NCBI GenBank assembly: GCA_012862575.1
Contig: BLSF01000006.1
Coordinates: 558,001-622,000, forward strand
Reading direction: 5' to 3'
Origin: Parietichytrium sp. I65-24A
Taxonomy: Eukaryota > Sar > Bigyra > Thraustochytrida > Thraustochytriidae
Length of the DNA stretch: 64,000 bases
Shown here: positions 11,514 to 20,978 of the stretch, in pieces
Layout: each line of letters starts with the position of its first letter
Numbering within the stretch: the stretch's first letter is position 1
Notes under the pieces: generated by a model
The model's input: only the letters and a program-made list of their open reading frames with translations
The model's database searches: none
Told to the model about the DNA's origin: nothing
Program-made: the position numbers and the translations under genes

Positions 11514-12011
11514 TCAAGCCTCGGCTTTTTCACACTGCTCAATTTTTGTAGCTGATGGCCCCGTCTCCACCTTTGCTTTCTTTGCCACTTTGGACGTCGT
11601 CGGTTGCTCCTGGGACTTCAAAAACTCTTCAAAACTGAGAAGGAAATTCTTTTGCAATGGCTCGGGCAAGTCTTTGTACCCCTCGAACTCGCTCAGAGAC
11701 TCCACTTTGGACATCTCGGGGTGTCGCCAAGCACATGCTTCGTGGACGAAACCACGGTTCTTGTACCCTTTGTGGCATTGCAAGAGCAGCGCAACCCGCA
11801 GGCTGCTCTGTGCAATTTTCTCCCTACAAACGTGGCACTGAGCCCTGCCGTTGGGCGACACCTCAACTTTCACATCATAAGGAGTGTGCTCGTGGGAGCG
11901 CCGAGCTCCAGGGGTGAGTTCAGAGATGTCCGTGAACCGCTTCAACTTCAAGTGCGACTTGAACACCCCGCCAGAGGCATCCTCGGCGCGGCGTTTTGAA
12001 CCGCAGCTCAT
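11514..12011 (-). CDS. small PARP-type zinc-finger protein
   Basis: The 165-residue protein starts at the first in-frame ATG, 12011. Residues about 46-104 match the PARP-type zinc finger, a nick-sensing DNA-binding fold. The ligands are Cys59, Cys62, His90 and Cys93 (CHVC, 27 residues, HEAC), followed by the family's W-HP element (AWRHPEM). The C-terminal 60 residues are charged, with a Lys-rich KVAKKAKVE run that could be a nuclear signal. No catalytic ADP-ribosyltransferase domain or BRCT domain follows, so this is a stand-alone finger, not a PARP. A role in recognising DNA breaks is inferred from the finger type. Confidence 0.85.
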   Translation of the reverse strand: MSCGSKRRAEDASGGVFKSHLKLKRFTDISELTPGARRSHEHTPYDVKVEVSPNGRAQCHVCREKIAQSSLRVALLLQCHKGYKNRGFVHEACAWRHPEMSKVESLSEFEGYKDLPEPLQKNFLLSFEEFLKSQEQPTTSKVAKKAKVETGPSATKIEQCEKAEA

Positions 12012-12516
12012 CCGGCAAAGTCGAATTGGCCAGCCAAGCGACACACTATCGCACGCCTCAAGTTTCTCCAGGCCTCGGCTTTTCCTCTCGGCCGCTCTGC
12101 GTTTGCGTTGCCGAGCTTTCGAGCTTGTTCCACGGTTCTGCAGTTCTGCGGTTCTGCCAGTGCCCGCGGCCTCGTGAAGAAAGCGCTTTCATTGGCAGAG
12201 TGTTAGTGTGAGACATAACCAAGAACCATAATAAAAGAACCGCACCAAGCGAAGGGATGAAGGAGAGAGAGAGAGGAGAGAGTGCCGTCAATGAAGAGAC
12301 GATGAGTGCGTGTGCCTGCCAAAGAGGAACTATGCGAACGAATTAGAAAGTGGTGAAGGGCTGGAGAGAATTGGTTCGAGGTCGAGAGGTGCGATCAAAG
12401 TTATATATATTATTATGCTATTATAAGAAAGACGAAACGAAGAGGAAGGCGCCTTCAGCAAGCACCTGTCCAGACATGTGATCATATTGCTAAAACGGAT
12501 ACCATTGCAGAGGAAA
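12012..12516. other. intergenic, includes the conserved 3' flank of PiT copy A
   Basis: A GAGAGA-rich patch lies at about 12256-12282. The stretch nearest the transporter (about 12430-12516) is almost identical to the 3' flank of the second transporter copy. No gene is seen. Confidence 0.55.
12430..12516 (-). repeat. 3' flank shared by the two phosphate transporter genes (copy A)
   Basis: The ~85 bp directly after the stop codon of copy A match the ~85 bp after the stop of copy B (15112-15198) with only a few differences, then similarity fades. This marks one edge of the duplicated or converted tract and probably covers most of the 3' untranslated region. Confidence 0.8.
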
Positions 12517-14265
12517 TTATTCCAGAACTGCGTAGGTGAATGCACCAGTGACGGAGTCACCGACAAGGACGGTGCTGTCTGCAGCAACGGTGATGGTGGT
12601 GCTTGCGTTGAAGTCAACTCCGTACTCTCCCATGCAGTTTTGTGGAGCAAGAAAGCGAGTCTGACTTGGGGAGAACGCGATCGTGCCAAACAGGGCTGCG
12701 GAGAATGCAGCTGCAACAACGATGGTGAGGACCCATCCAAGTACAACCTTTCCAAAGAGCTTGAAGTTGATTGCTCCGCGACGGCCCTCAGTCAAACCTA
12801 CTCCAATAGATGCACCGACCATGGTCTGTGTGGTGGAGACAGGAAGACCAAAGATGGAAGCGATGACGACGACAAAGGCGGTTGCGAGCTCGATAGATGC
12901 TCCGCGAGATGGGGTGATCTTGATAAGCTTTACACCGAGAGCGCGAATGATCTTGTGGCCGTAGACGAGAAGACCAACGGTGAGCCCAGCACCTCCGAGG
13001 ATGAGAACCCAAAACTGAACCGGCTGCTTGTATTCCACCTTGGCGCCGTCCTTGAGGTAGTAAGTTCCATTCTCATACCTCTCGTATCCGATTGTGGCAC
13101 CGTTGTTGTCATAGATAGAAACGACAGAGGAGAGCGGTCCGATAGCATTTGCAACATCGTTGGCGCCATGTGCGAAGGACATCATGCAAGCGGTGAAGAT
13201 CTGAAGGTAGCCAAAAGCGCGCTCGGTGCGGTACTCGAACTTCTCAGCAGACTCGTGAATCTTTGCGACACGCTCGTTGCGGATGGTGTGGATCTGATCA
13301 TTGCGTCCCTTGGCCCAGCCAGTGAGGCCGTGCTTCTTGTCGCTCTCTACAGCAACTGCCTCGACATCCTCTTCGTTTTCCTCAATCTTTGCTTCGATGT
13401 CCTGGCTGTCCTTCTCGGTGAGGTTTTCGAGCCTCTTGCGAATGATAGGAACAGCTGTTAACTGGAGAATGACCGCAAGAACAGCAGCGACTCCAGCTGC
13501 GACTCCAAGAGAAGCAAGATTACCGCCGAGTTTAGAGCTCCACTTGTAGGCTTTGCCACCCTTGATGATGACGAACCAGGTGTTGATGGTCACCACAACG
13601 AAGACGAGGATTGGGAAAAAGCGGAGAGCGCGGTCGAAAGAGTTCTCAGCCCGAAGAATGAACTTGCGCACCAAGCTGAAGAAAATTGCCGAGCTCACGC
13701 CAGCAAGAGCTGGGGTTCCAACCCACGAGAGAACGATGCTGGTAAGCTTGGTCCACTGAACCCTGTCGACACCCATGCAGATGGCAAATCCGAGAAGCGC
13801 TCCGACGATGCTGTGGGTAGTGGAGACTGGAAACTCCTTGACGGTCGCAAAGGTGAGCCAGAATGCCACTCCGATGAGAGCGACAAACATACCAGTCATG
13901 AGCAACTCTGGCTCCTGTTCAAACTCGCTCTGCTTAATAATTCCTCCCTTGATGGTCTCAGTGACGGAGGCTCCAAGGAGAGCAGCTCCAGCAAACTCGA
14001 AAATGCCGGCAATGACGACAGCCTGAAGAAGAGTGAGGGATCCAGAACCGACGGAGGTGGCGAAACTGTTTGCTACATCGTTGGCTCCAATACCTGCTGC
14101 AGCGTAGAATCCGACGACAATTGCTGCAATGTACATCCATCTCAAATCGTTGTAGAAAGGAAAGTCAATAGCTTCCTCGCTGTCTCCGAAAGGAAGAACA
14201 TCCTTGTTGATTCCAACAAGGGGGTTCCACGGATGGTACGCGATGGCATCTTCGACGACAGACAT
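12517..14265 (-). CDS. PiT/PHO4-family inorganic phosphate transporter, copy A
   Basis: This intronless gene encodes 582 residues. PiT proteins import inorganic phosphate across the plasma membrane together with Na+ or H+; the coupling ion cannot be read here. The diagnostic GANDVAN signature occurs twice, near the N-terminus (IGANDVANSFATSVGSG) and in the C-terminal half (HGANDVANAIGPL). This reflects the family's internal duplication. About ten hydrophobic spans are visible, with a long charged hydrophilic loop (EENEEDVEAVAVESDKKHG) between the two halves. It is a tandem twin of copy B and differs mainly in the first residues (SVVEDA) and in residues ~377-415, between hydrophobic spans after the second signature. 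The upstream DNA is unlike that of copy B, so the two may be regulated differently. Confidence 0.96.
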   Translation of the reverse strand: MSVVEDAIAYHPWNPLVGINKDVLPFGDSEEAIDFPFYNDLRWMYIAAIVVGFYAAAGIGANDVANSFATSVGSGSLTLLQAVVIAGIFEFAGAALLGASVTETIKGGIIKQSEFEQEPELLMTGMFVALIGVAFWLTFATVKEFPVSTTHSIVGALLGFAICMGVDRVQWTKLTSIVLSWVGTPALAGVSSAIFFSLVRKFILRAENSFDRALRFFPILVFVVVTINTWFVIIKGGKAYKWSSKLGGNLASLGVAAGVAAVLAVILQLTAVPIIRKRLENLTEKDSQDIEAKIEENEEDVEAVAVESDKKHGLTGWAKGRNDQIHTIRNERVAKIHESAEKFEYRTERAFGYLQIFTACMMSFAHGANDVANAIGPLSSVVSIYDNNGATIGYERYENGTYYLKDGAKVEYKQPVQFWVLILGGAGLTVGLLVYGHKIIRALGVKLIKITPSRGASIELATAFVVVIASIFGLPVSTTQTMVGASIGVGLTEGRRGAINFKLFGKVVLGWVLTIVVAAAFSAALFGTIAFSPSQTRFLAPQNCMGEYGVDFNASTTITVAADSTVLVGDSVTGAFTYAVLE

Positions 14266-15111
14266 TCTCGCGTTCTTTCACTTTTGTGTTGCGTACTAAA
14301 CTTTTCTGATTTGAGTTTCGGGTTTGCCGAGTTTTCGTTTTGGCGACCCTGCCGACCTTGGTGTGAAGGCTGGGTACAAGTGTTGCGTCCAGATAGCTGT
14401 GGCAAGAGACTTAAGGAGGGTCACTTTTAAAAAACCCATTACGACCACAGCAGCGATATTGATGCATGGGTTGGCATATTCCCAGTGGTGAGGGATTGAA
14501 TCTTGCTATTTTGACGTAAAGCTCGCCACTGTACTACACACACCATCCACTGGCTGTGCTTGGTGTACCATGCTCAGCGACCTGGAATCATCCATTCGAG
14601 GTGATACCTCCGCACGGAATTGTTCACTCAAGTCACTCGGGTGGTTTCGCAAGAATAAAGAAGTGATCATTTCCATTACGTCATTGCACACGATTACACG
14701 TAATCTGCTCTAGTGGTTTTGACTAATAGTACATGTGAAACTTCTTTTGGTGGATTAAGCTTTCAAGTTCTTGCGGAAAATAACCGATACCTCGCAGTCA
14801 CAATCAGATCAATACACAATTGGAGAGTATCACCGGTCGTACAGAAGTTTTTGGTCATTGCGGATTGTGCCCAAGACCTCGAAAATACATTCAATTCGGA
14901 ATCTGAGTGAACTGTCAATCGATACATTGACAATGTCCAGCTCTCAGTCACCGCCGGCATATTGCCACCTGCGATGCTGTGCCGGGAACCAAGGACCATG
15001 TATGGCAGCAGTTCCTCGTTCCTTTTCACGGGCCACTCCAGAGGTTAACGAAAGCGAAGAGCAAAAGTCACGACGAGTAGAATTGAGATTTATCATATTA
15101 CTAATATAAAA
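14266..15111. other. intergenic between tandem transporters, promoter of copy A
   Basis: This DNA shows no resemblance to the region upstream of copy B. It contains a TTTTAAAAAA stretch near 14427-14436. No coding frame is supported. Confidence 0.5.
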
Positions 15112-15198
15112 AGACGGAACAAAGAGGAAGGCGCCTTCAGCCAGCACCTGTCCAGACATGTGATCATATTGCTAAAACGGATACCATTGCAGAGGAAA
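15112..15198 (-). repeat. 3' flank shared by the two phosphate transporter genes (copy B)
   Basis: This is the counterpart of 12430-12516. The GAGGAAGGCGCCTTCAGC block and the following ~65 bp up to the stop codon are nearly identical between copies. Confidence 0.8.
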
Positions 15199-16950
15199 TT
15201 ATTCCAGAACTGCGTAGGTGAATGCACCAGTGACGGAGTCACCGACAAGGACGGTGCTGTCTGCAGCAACGGTGATGGTGGTGCTTGCGTTGAAGTCAAC
15301 TCCGTACTCTCCCATGCAGTTTTGTGGAGCAAGAAAGCGAGTCTGACTTGGGGAGAACGCGATCGTGCCAAACAGGGCTGCGGAGAATGCAGCTGCAACA
15401 ACGATGGTGAGGACCCATCCAAGTACAACCTTTCCAAAGAGCTTGAAGTTGATTGCTCCGCGACGGCCCTCAGTCAAACCTACTCCAATAGATGCACCGA
15501 CCATGGTCTGTGTGGTGGAGATAGGAAGACCCAAGATGGAAGCAATGACGACGACGAAGGCGGTTGCGAGCTCGATAGATGCTCCGCGAGATGGGGTGAT
15601 CTTGATAAGCTTTACACCGAGAGCGCGAATGATCTTGTGGCCGTAGACGAGAAGACCAACGGTGAGCCCAGCACCTCCGAGGATGAGAACCCAGTACTGA
15701 ACCGGCTGCTTGTAGTCCTGCTTGTCACCATCAGAGTCAAGGATGTAAGTTCCGTTCGCAAATCTTTGGGAGCCGATGGTTGCACCATTGTTGTCATAGA
15801 TAGAGACAACTGCAGAGAGCGGTCCGATAGCATTTGCAACATCGTTGGCGCCGTGTGCGAAGGACATCATGCAAGCGGTGAAGATCTGAAGGTAGCCAAA
15901 AGCGCGCTCGGTGCGGTACTCGAACTTCTCAGCAGACTCGTGAATCTTTGCGACACGCTCGTTGCGGATGTTGTGGATCTGATCATTGCGTCCCTTGGCC
16001 CAGCCAGTGAGGCCGTGCTTCTTGTCGCTCTCTACAGCAACTGCCTCGACATCCTCTTCGTTTTCCTCAATCTTTGCTTCGATGTCCTGGCTGTCCTTCT
16101 CGGTGAGGTTTTCGAGCCTCTTGCGAATGATAGGAACAGCTGTGAACTGGAGAATGACCGCAAGAACAGCAGCGACTCCAGCTGCGACTCCAAGAGAAGC
16201 AAGATTACCGCCGAGTTTAGAGCTCCACTTGTAGGCTTTGCCACCCTTGATGATGACGAACCAGGTGTTGATGGTCACCACAACGAAGACGAGGATTGGG
16301 AAAAAGCGGAGAGCGCGGTCGAAAGAGTTCTCAGCCCGAAGAATGAACTTGCGCACCAAGCTGAAGAAAATTGCCGAGCTCACGCCAGCAAGAGCTGGGG
16401 TTCCAACCCACGAGAGAACGATGCTGGTAAGCTTGGTCCACTGAACCCTGTCGACACCCATGCAGATGGCAAATCCGAGAAGCGCTCCGACGATGCTGTG
16501 GGTAGTGGAGACTGGAAACTCCTTGACGGTCGCAAAGGTGAGCCAGAATGCCACTCCGATGAGAGCGACAAACATACCAGTCATGAGCAACTCTGGCTCC
16601 TGTTCAAACTCGCTCTGCTTAATAATTCCTCCCTTGATGGTCTCAGTGACGGAGGCTCCAAGGAGAGCAGCTCCAGCAAACTCGAAAATGCCGGCAATGA
16701 CGACAGCCTGAAGAAGAGTGAGGGATCCAGAACCGACGGAGGTGGCGAAACTGTTTGCTACATCGTTGGCTCCAATACCTGCTGCAGCGTAGAATCCGAT
16801 GACAATTGCTGCAATGTACATCCATCTCAAATCGTTGTAGAAAGGAAAGTCAATAGCTTCCTCGCTGTCTCCGAATGGAAGAACATCCTTGTTGATTCCA
16901 ACAAGGGGGTTCCACGGATGGTACGCGATCGGGTCCTGATTGGCAGACAT
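15199..16950 (-). CDS. PiT/PHO4-family inorganic phosphate transporter, copy B
   Basis: This intronless gene encodes 583 residues, one more than copy A. Both GANDVAN signatures are intact. At the DNA level it matches copy A almost base for base: I see roughly a dozen substitutions outside one patch. The exception is 15705-15820, where about 116 bp encoding a loop differ heavily (copy B has GSQRFANGTYILDSDGDKQD where copy A has GYERYENGTYYLKDGAKVE). The N-terminus also differs (SANQDP). The pattern suggests recent duplication or gene conversion with the loop and promoter left out. Different promoters on near-identical proteins could give high- and low-phosphate versions of one activity; that is inference. 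Confidence 0.96.
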   Translation of the reverse strand: MSANQDPIAYHPWNPLVGINKDVLPFGDSEEAIDFPFYNDLRWMYIAAIVIGFYAAAGIGANDVANSFATSVGSGSLTLLQAVVIAGIFEFAGAALLGASVTETIKGGIIKQSEFEQEPELLMTGMFVALIGVAFWLTFATVKEFPVSTTHSIVGALLGFAICMGVDRVQWTKLTSIVLSWVGTPALAGVSSAIFFSLVRKFILRAENSFDRALRFFPILVFVVVTINTWFVIIKGGKAYKWSSKLGGNLASLGVAAGVAAVLAVILQFTAVPIIRKRLENLTEKDSQDIEAKIEENEEDVEAVAVESDKKHGLTGWAKGRNDQIHNIRNERVAKIHESAEKFEYRTERAFGYLQIFTACMMSFAHGANDVANAIGPLSAVVSIYDNNGATIGSQRFANGTYILDSDGDKQDYKQPVQYWVLILGGAGLTVGLLVYGHKIIRALGVKLIKITPSRGASIELATAFVVVIASILGLPISTTQTMVGASIGVGLTEGRRGAINFKLFGKVVLGWVLTIVVAAAFSAALFGTIAFSPSQTRFLAPQNCMGEYGVDFNASTTITVAADSTVLVGDSVTGAFTYAVLE

Positions 16951-19282
16951 CTTGGAGGTGCGAGACGGTTGTGCTGTAGCCGAAAAGTATTCCTTCTTAT
17001 CTGCAAGTGCTCTGAGTGAAGAAGCTTGCTCTTGCGTTTGGTGTCTGGTGGTCTCTCGTGACTCGGATGGTGTCTCGCCTCTTCGTGGATGTCCAATGCA
17101 GTGTCCATGAATTACTATGTGTGAAACGATTGTGTACCCTCGTGCCTCGGATGACCCTAACTAATCCTACACCACTGTGGTGCTTCCTGCCATGTTGTGC
17201 ACTCAACTTTGTGCTTTAAAGGAGGGAGATTCGAAGAGGGAGCATTTGAATCTTGACGCATTGCCTTCCATTTTGTGGAAGTAACCCTTAGGAGCTACTT
17301 TACGGCAATCGGATAATGTGTACTTACTCGTTCACGGCGAACTCGTGCGGAAATACCGGGCCTAAGTCACTCTCCATACAGAAGGTTAGTCGCTCGTGGC
17401 GCTCTAGTCCACGCGTAGACCGAATCTGACTGTGCACCGGGAAATTACCCATTGGACCTTGAAATACGGGTGTGTACTAAGATTGTAATTAGTAATATCA
17501 ATATGGTTCGAAAAGCCACCAGCTAGAACGCAGTCACAACGCTGTGGGAACAAATGAAGCCAAAGAAAAGAGAGCCAAACTTTTAGAAAAAGGAGATGCA
17601 GTCATTGCTGTGCATGGGTCTCCTAATAGCTCACTTAGTAAATTCCATGATATGTAACACATGGCCAGCTTTCAAGTTGACATTGAATCTTCGATTTGAT
17701 GTGACGACCTGTGCGCACACCGCACTAGTTGAACTTCGGGCTGCGCAGCCTACAGGTGAAGTGAAAGAGGATAGGGAACCGTCCCAACTCTTCGTGAATA
17801 TGAATATGCCCAAAACTGATTGTGAATAACCTCGAGCCTGATGCCTTGGAGGGAAGTCGATTTCTCCACCGTCAGTTGTACGCAGTGCCATCTTCCGTCC
17901 TCTCATTCTCCAAGTGCGAACTGGTACCGGAACTCATTGTCAATTTCCAGTTCGCTCAGAAGATTCATTTTACATTTGAATTGTGAAGTCAACGTTATGC
18001 GTGTAGGTCGTCGAGGAAGTGCGGCAAGTGGAATGAAGAAAGCGTGGAAAACCCATGAGATGTTTCCGCGACCTTCGACGGATGCATGATTCATGAGTCA
18101 TAAAGTGCCACAGAGCACAAATTATCGAAATTCGACAGTTGTTCCGAGTCCACCCTTCAGAATCCAGGTGTTACAGGAACAACAAAGAGTTCCACGCGAC
18201 CCAGGTCGTGATTCTCTTCCCAAAGACTTTGAATCATGTAGCTCCAGTGTTTCTGAGACGCTTGCTTCAAATTGCTACAACAATGGGTGCATTTTGTACC
18301 GCTGTCGTTTTTGGCACAGAGAGCCCTCACATATAAGCTCGCGGTAGTGCAGTGCCAGAGCATTCTGCGTTGTGCAATCAACTCCGAATTCGCTGTGATG
18401 CTGTCCATTCTCAAGGTCACACCATGTGCCGGTTCCTGGGTGCTGTGTACTCGAGCAGCCAGCACTTCAGGAACTCGCGAAGTAAAGCTCAGTCAGTGTG
18501 AAAGGTTGACCTGTTCACTTCCAAGGCTATTTGCTGAGTGAAGCGCAGTATTCCAACACAATGTGTTGCACGCCAAGCCGACTGGGGCCCCTGCGATTTC
18601 CGCACGTTTCTTGGCGACGTGAAACGAATGTCATTCCGATCGAAAGCTCTTATAGAGGCACCAATACAGTACTTTGCATTCTAAACAGCAGCAGAGGATT
18701 CTCTCATCACAAAATCTGGAGCCTTAACGATTGAACTGGGTGCTCAAGATTGTATCCGGTCCGCGGTCCAATATAATCTTGCACCCTTTGAAGACAGTCT
18801 TTCAATGTGGCTGCCATTCGTCGCAGAGTCGTTCACGACTCACGCCTGTGCCCCGGATGATTGACGCGGAGCCCACTTCCGGCATTCGCCCGCTTGGTGT
18901 GCAAGATTCGATTTTGCGGATTCCCTTTCTGTCAAAACACCATCATCGAGCCCAGTAGGCCGTTGTATAGTGCACAAGACACTTTCCTCCTGCAGAGATA
19001 TCTGAATACACGCACTGGCGCATAGGCCTATCACAAAACACCAAGATTCGACGGATCTGATCGCGTTTTCGCCGCTCCTCTATGTCGGGTCAGCCTGACG
19101 AAACCTGCATACAACGGTGGCTTCGGTGCGGGCAAGTGTTTCTCGCCACCAGCTTGCAACGGACCCACCGGATCGTTGCACTCAGCGCGCCAGCACTGCA
19201 CTGCATCTATCAAAGGGCTCGACGCGTCACTACATTGCCTCATGCCATGCCTCCGCAACCAACCATTCAAATCAAGCGAAAC

Positions 19283-19395
19283 TTGTCCTCATCCTGTCGC
19301 CTCATGTCTGCTAACTGCAAGTGAGTGCAATGGGATTCCAACTGACTGTGAGTAGCGAATACAAACCCTGTTGGAAGGTGGGGTGGTGCCCAGAG
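19283..19395. repeat. diverged direct repeat, first copy
   Basis: This shares an ordered set of words with 19638-19735: TTGTCCTCAT, GATTCCA-CTG, AGTAGCG/TGTAGCG, ACAAAC and the 14-mer GGAAGGTGGGGTGG. The order is kept but the spacing drifts, as in an old duplication. Confidence 0.5.
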
Positions 19396-19637
19396 CGACC
19401 TTCTATTCCAGGAACGTCGCACGCACTGTGGTCAGACTTTTGTGCATTTCACTGTCACAATGCTTACCGGTGCTTTTGCTACGTGGCGGTCGTAATGTGC
19501 TTTTCATGTCAGTGGGGTGCAAAAGCACCTTTAATTTGTGATGGACTAGCTGGATCTTGCATAGCCCCCACCCCGGCAAGGGTTACAGCTGCTCACTGTC
19601 CTTCGCCTCAGCTGGATAGCCTCTGTTACGGAGGTTT

Positions 19638-19735
19638 TGTCCTCATTTGTACTACAGCAGCCAGATTCCACTGGAGCCACGAGGTCACGAGTGTAGCGTA
19701 AACAAACGCTATCGGAAGGTGGGGTGGCCACGTTC
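19638..19735. repeat. diverged direct repeat, second copy
   Basis: This is the partner of 19283-19395, about 345 bp further on, ending in the same GGAAGGTGGGGTGG. No gene or transposon ends are visible around the pair. Confidence 0.5.
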
Positions 19736-20978
19736 TTCTCTTGTGAGCTTCGAAACCCATTTTCGTAAGCACCCCAAGCACGCCAATGACCAAGTAGTCA
19801 AATGTACTCGATGGCGAATGGAGGAGGAGATCTCATCAACAACAAAAATTATTCTCTTGTTCATGAATGAAGATCCATCCCTCAAGACCAGAGTATTAAA
19901 AACATCGCTGTTGTCAGTGACGCAGCGTAACCGCCCAAAAAGTTTCCGTCGGTTCTCACGGTTGTCAATACTTTGTCTATCAACAAGACAACACAGAGAT
20001 GCCAACAGTATAGTGGATTCGCAGACAGGCGACCACGTTGTCCATCCACCCGAAGCGTTCTGCTTCTGTGGAACCCGAACCCGAACCCGAACGAACCGAA
20101 CGATTGTTTTCCATTTCGTGCGTCCTCGATTGGGACCGGTAGGTTTAGAACCGGAAGGCTCGAGCGGGGTTTTAGATGTCAAGTAGATACGTGTGCAAGC
20201 CGCAATGAGTCGATCAACGTCACTCGGCACACCCAGACCGAAACGTGTTCACCAACAAATGTTGTGCGCGACAATGCATATCATTTATCACAGCTTCCGT
20301 TCCTAACTCATCCGCTAGAGCGAGGATGCATGACACAAAGTACGCGAGGACACCGAACGAGAGTCCTGTCCGCAGCATAGCGAGAGCCCACACTTCACCC
20401 GGCAGTCAACCGCACTCTCTGCGCCCCCTCCCCGCCTCCGCGGCAAGCTAGCTCTAGCCACGTAGCTGCGCAGGCATCTTGTCCGTCAACTTCAGCCAAT
20501 AGAGTTTCCGTCACTCTCAGCGCGAGAGAGTAGCTACTCGAGCAGCAACTCACCGAGCACCCGACAAGCGCGGAAAACCGCTCGTCAGCGAGCGGGCTAC
20601 GGCGATCGCAGGTATAGTCAGTCGCTGGAAGCTCGCGGGCCACTTGGCCTTGGGTGCCTTGGGAGCCTTGGGTGACAGACGGTTACGCCTGGTCATACCG
20701 GTCACCGTGAGCATACGAGACTCGTAGCGTCGACAGTGTCGACTGCGGACTAGCGGACTCGAAGGACGCGAGACCTATCGAGCCCTGAACAGTGGGAGCC
20801 CAGCTAGCCTAGCTTGGAGGTCGCCGAGTGGAGCGAAGAGCCGTGGACCTCCACACTGAGAGAGTGCCTCCTGCAAGCGAGTGCAGGCAAGTCCCTGCGA
20901 GATAGTCAGTATCTGAGCGGCGTCGTACTGGTCGGGCCCTGCACAGAAGAAGGCCTTTACACTCGTGGCGCAGGTGGC

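Larger units (their letters stand above)
16951..20978. other. 4-kb gene desert between divergent genes
   Basis: No open frame here has domain-like composition, and none exceeds about 180 codons. I note a diverged direct repeat (about 19283-19395 and 19638-19735), a short CCCGAA reiteration (about 20076-20100) and GC-rich sequence near 20,400-20,980 that likely includes the promoter of the PDZ/zinc-finger gene. An unrecognised non-coding RNA cannot be excluded. Confidence 0.5.

Noticed and set aside
12478-14430. Long plus-strand frames antisense to transporter copy A
   Set aside because: They are shadows of the real minus-strand gene, with no motifs.
15160-17019. 619-codon plus-strand open frame antisense to phosphate transporter copy B
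   Set aside because: It mirrors a gene with perfect family motifs. The same antisense strand in copy A is broken into pieces despite near-identical sequence. Its composition is that of a complement of hydrophobic codons, with no domain.
20076-20100. CCCGAA reiteration as an interstitial telomere
   Set aside because: There are only about three perfect units of a non-standard telomere word, inside unique sequence.
19647-20186. 179-codon plus-strand frame in the gene desert
   Set aside because: Low-quality composition, no motifs, no supporting start context, and a competing frame of similar length on the other strand.
20814-20978. Upstream extension of the PDZ/zinc-finger frame
   Set aside because: It opens at a TTG; the first ATG is at 20979 and the upstream residues look non-domain.
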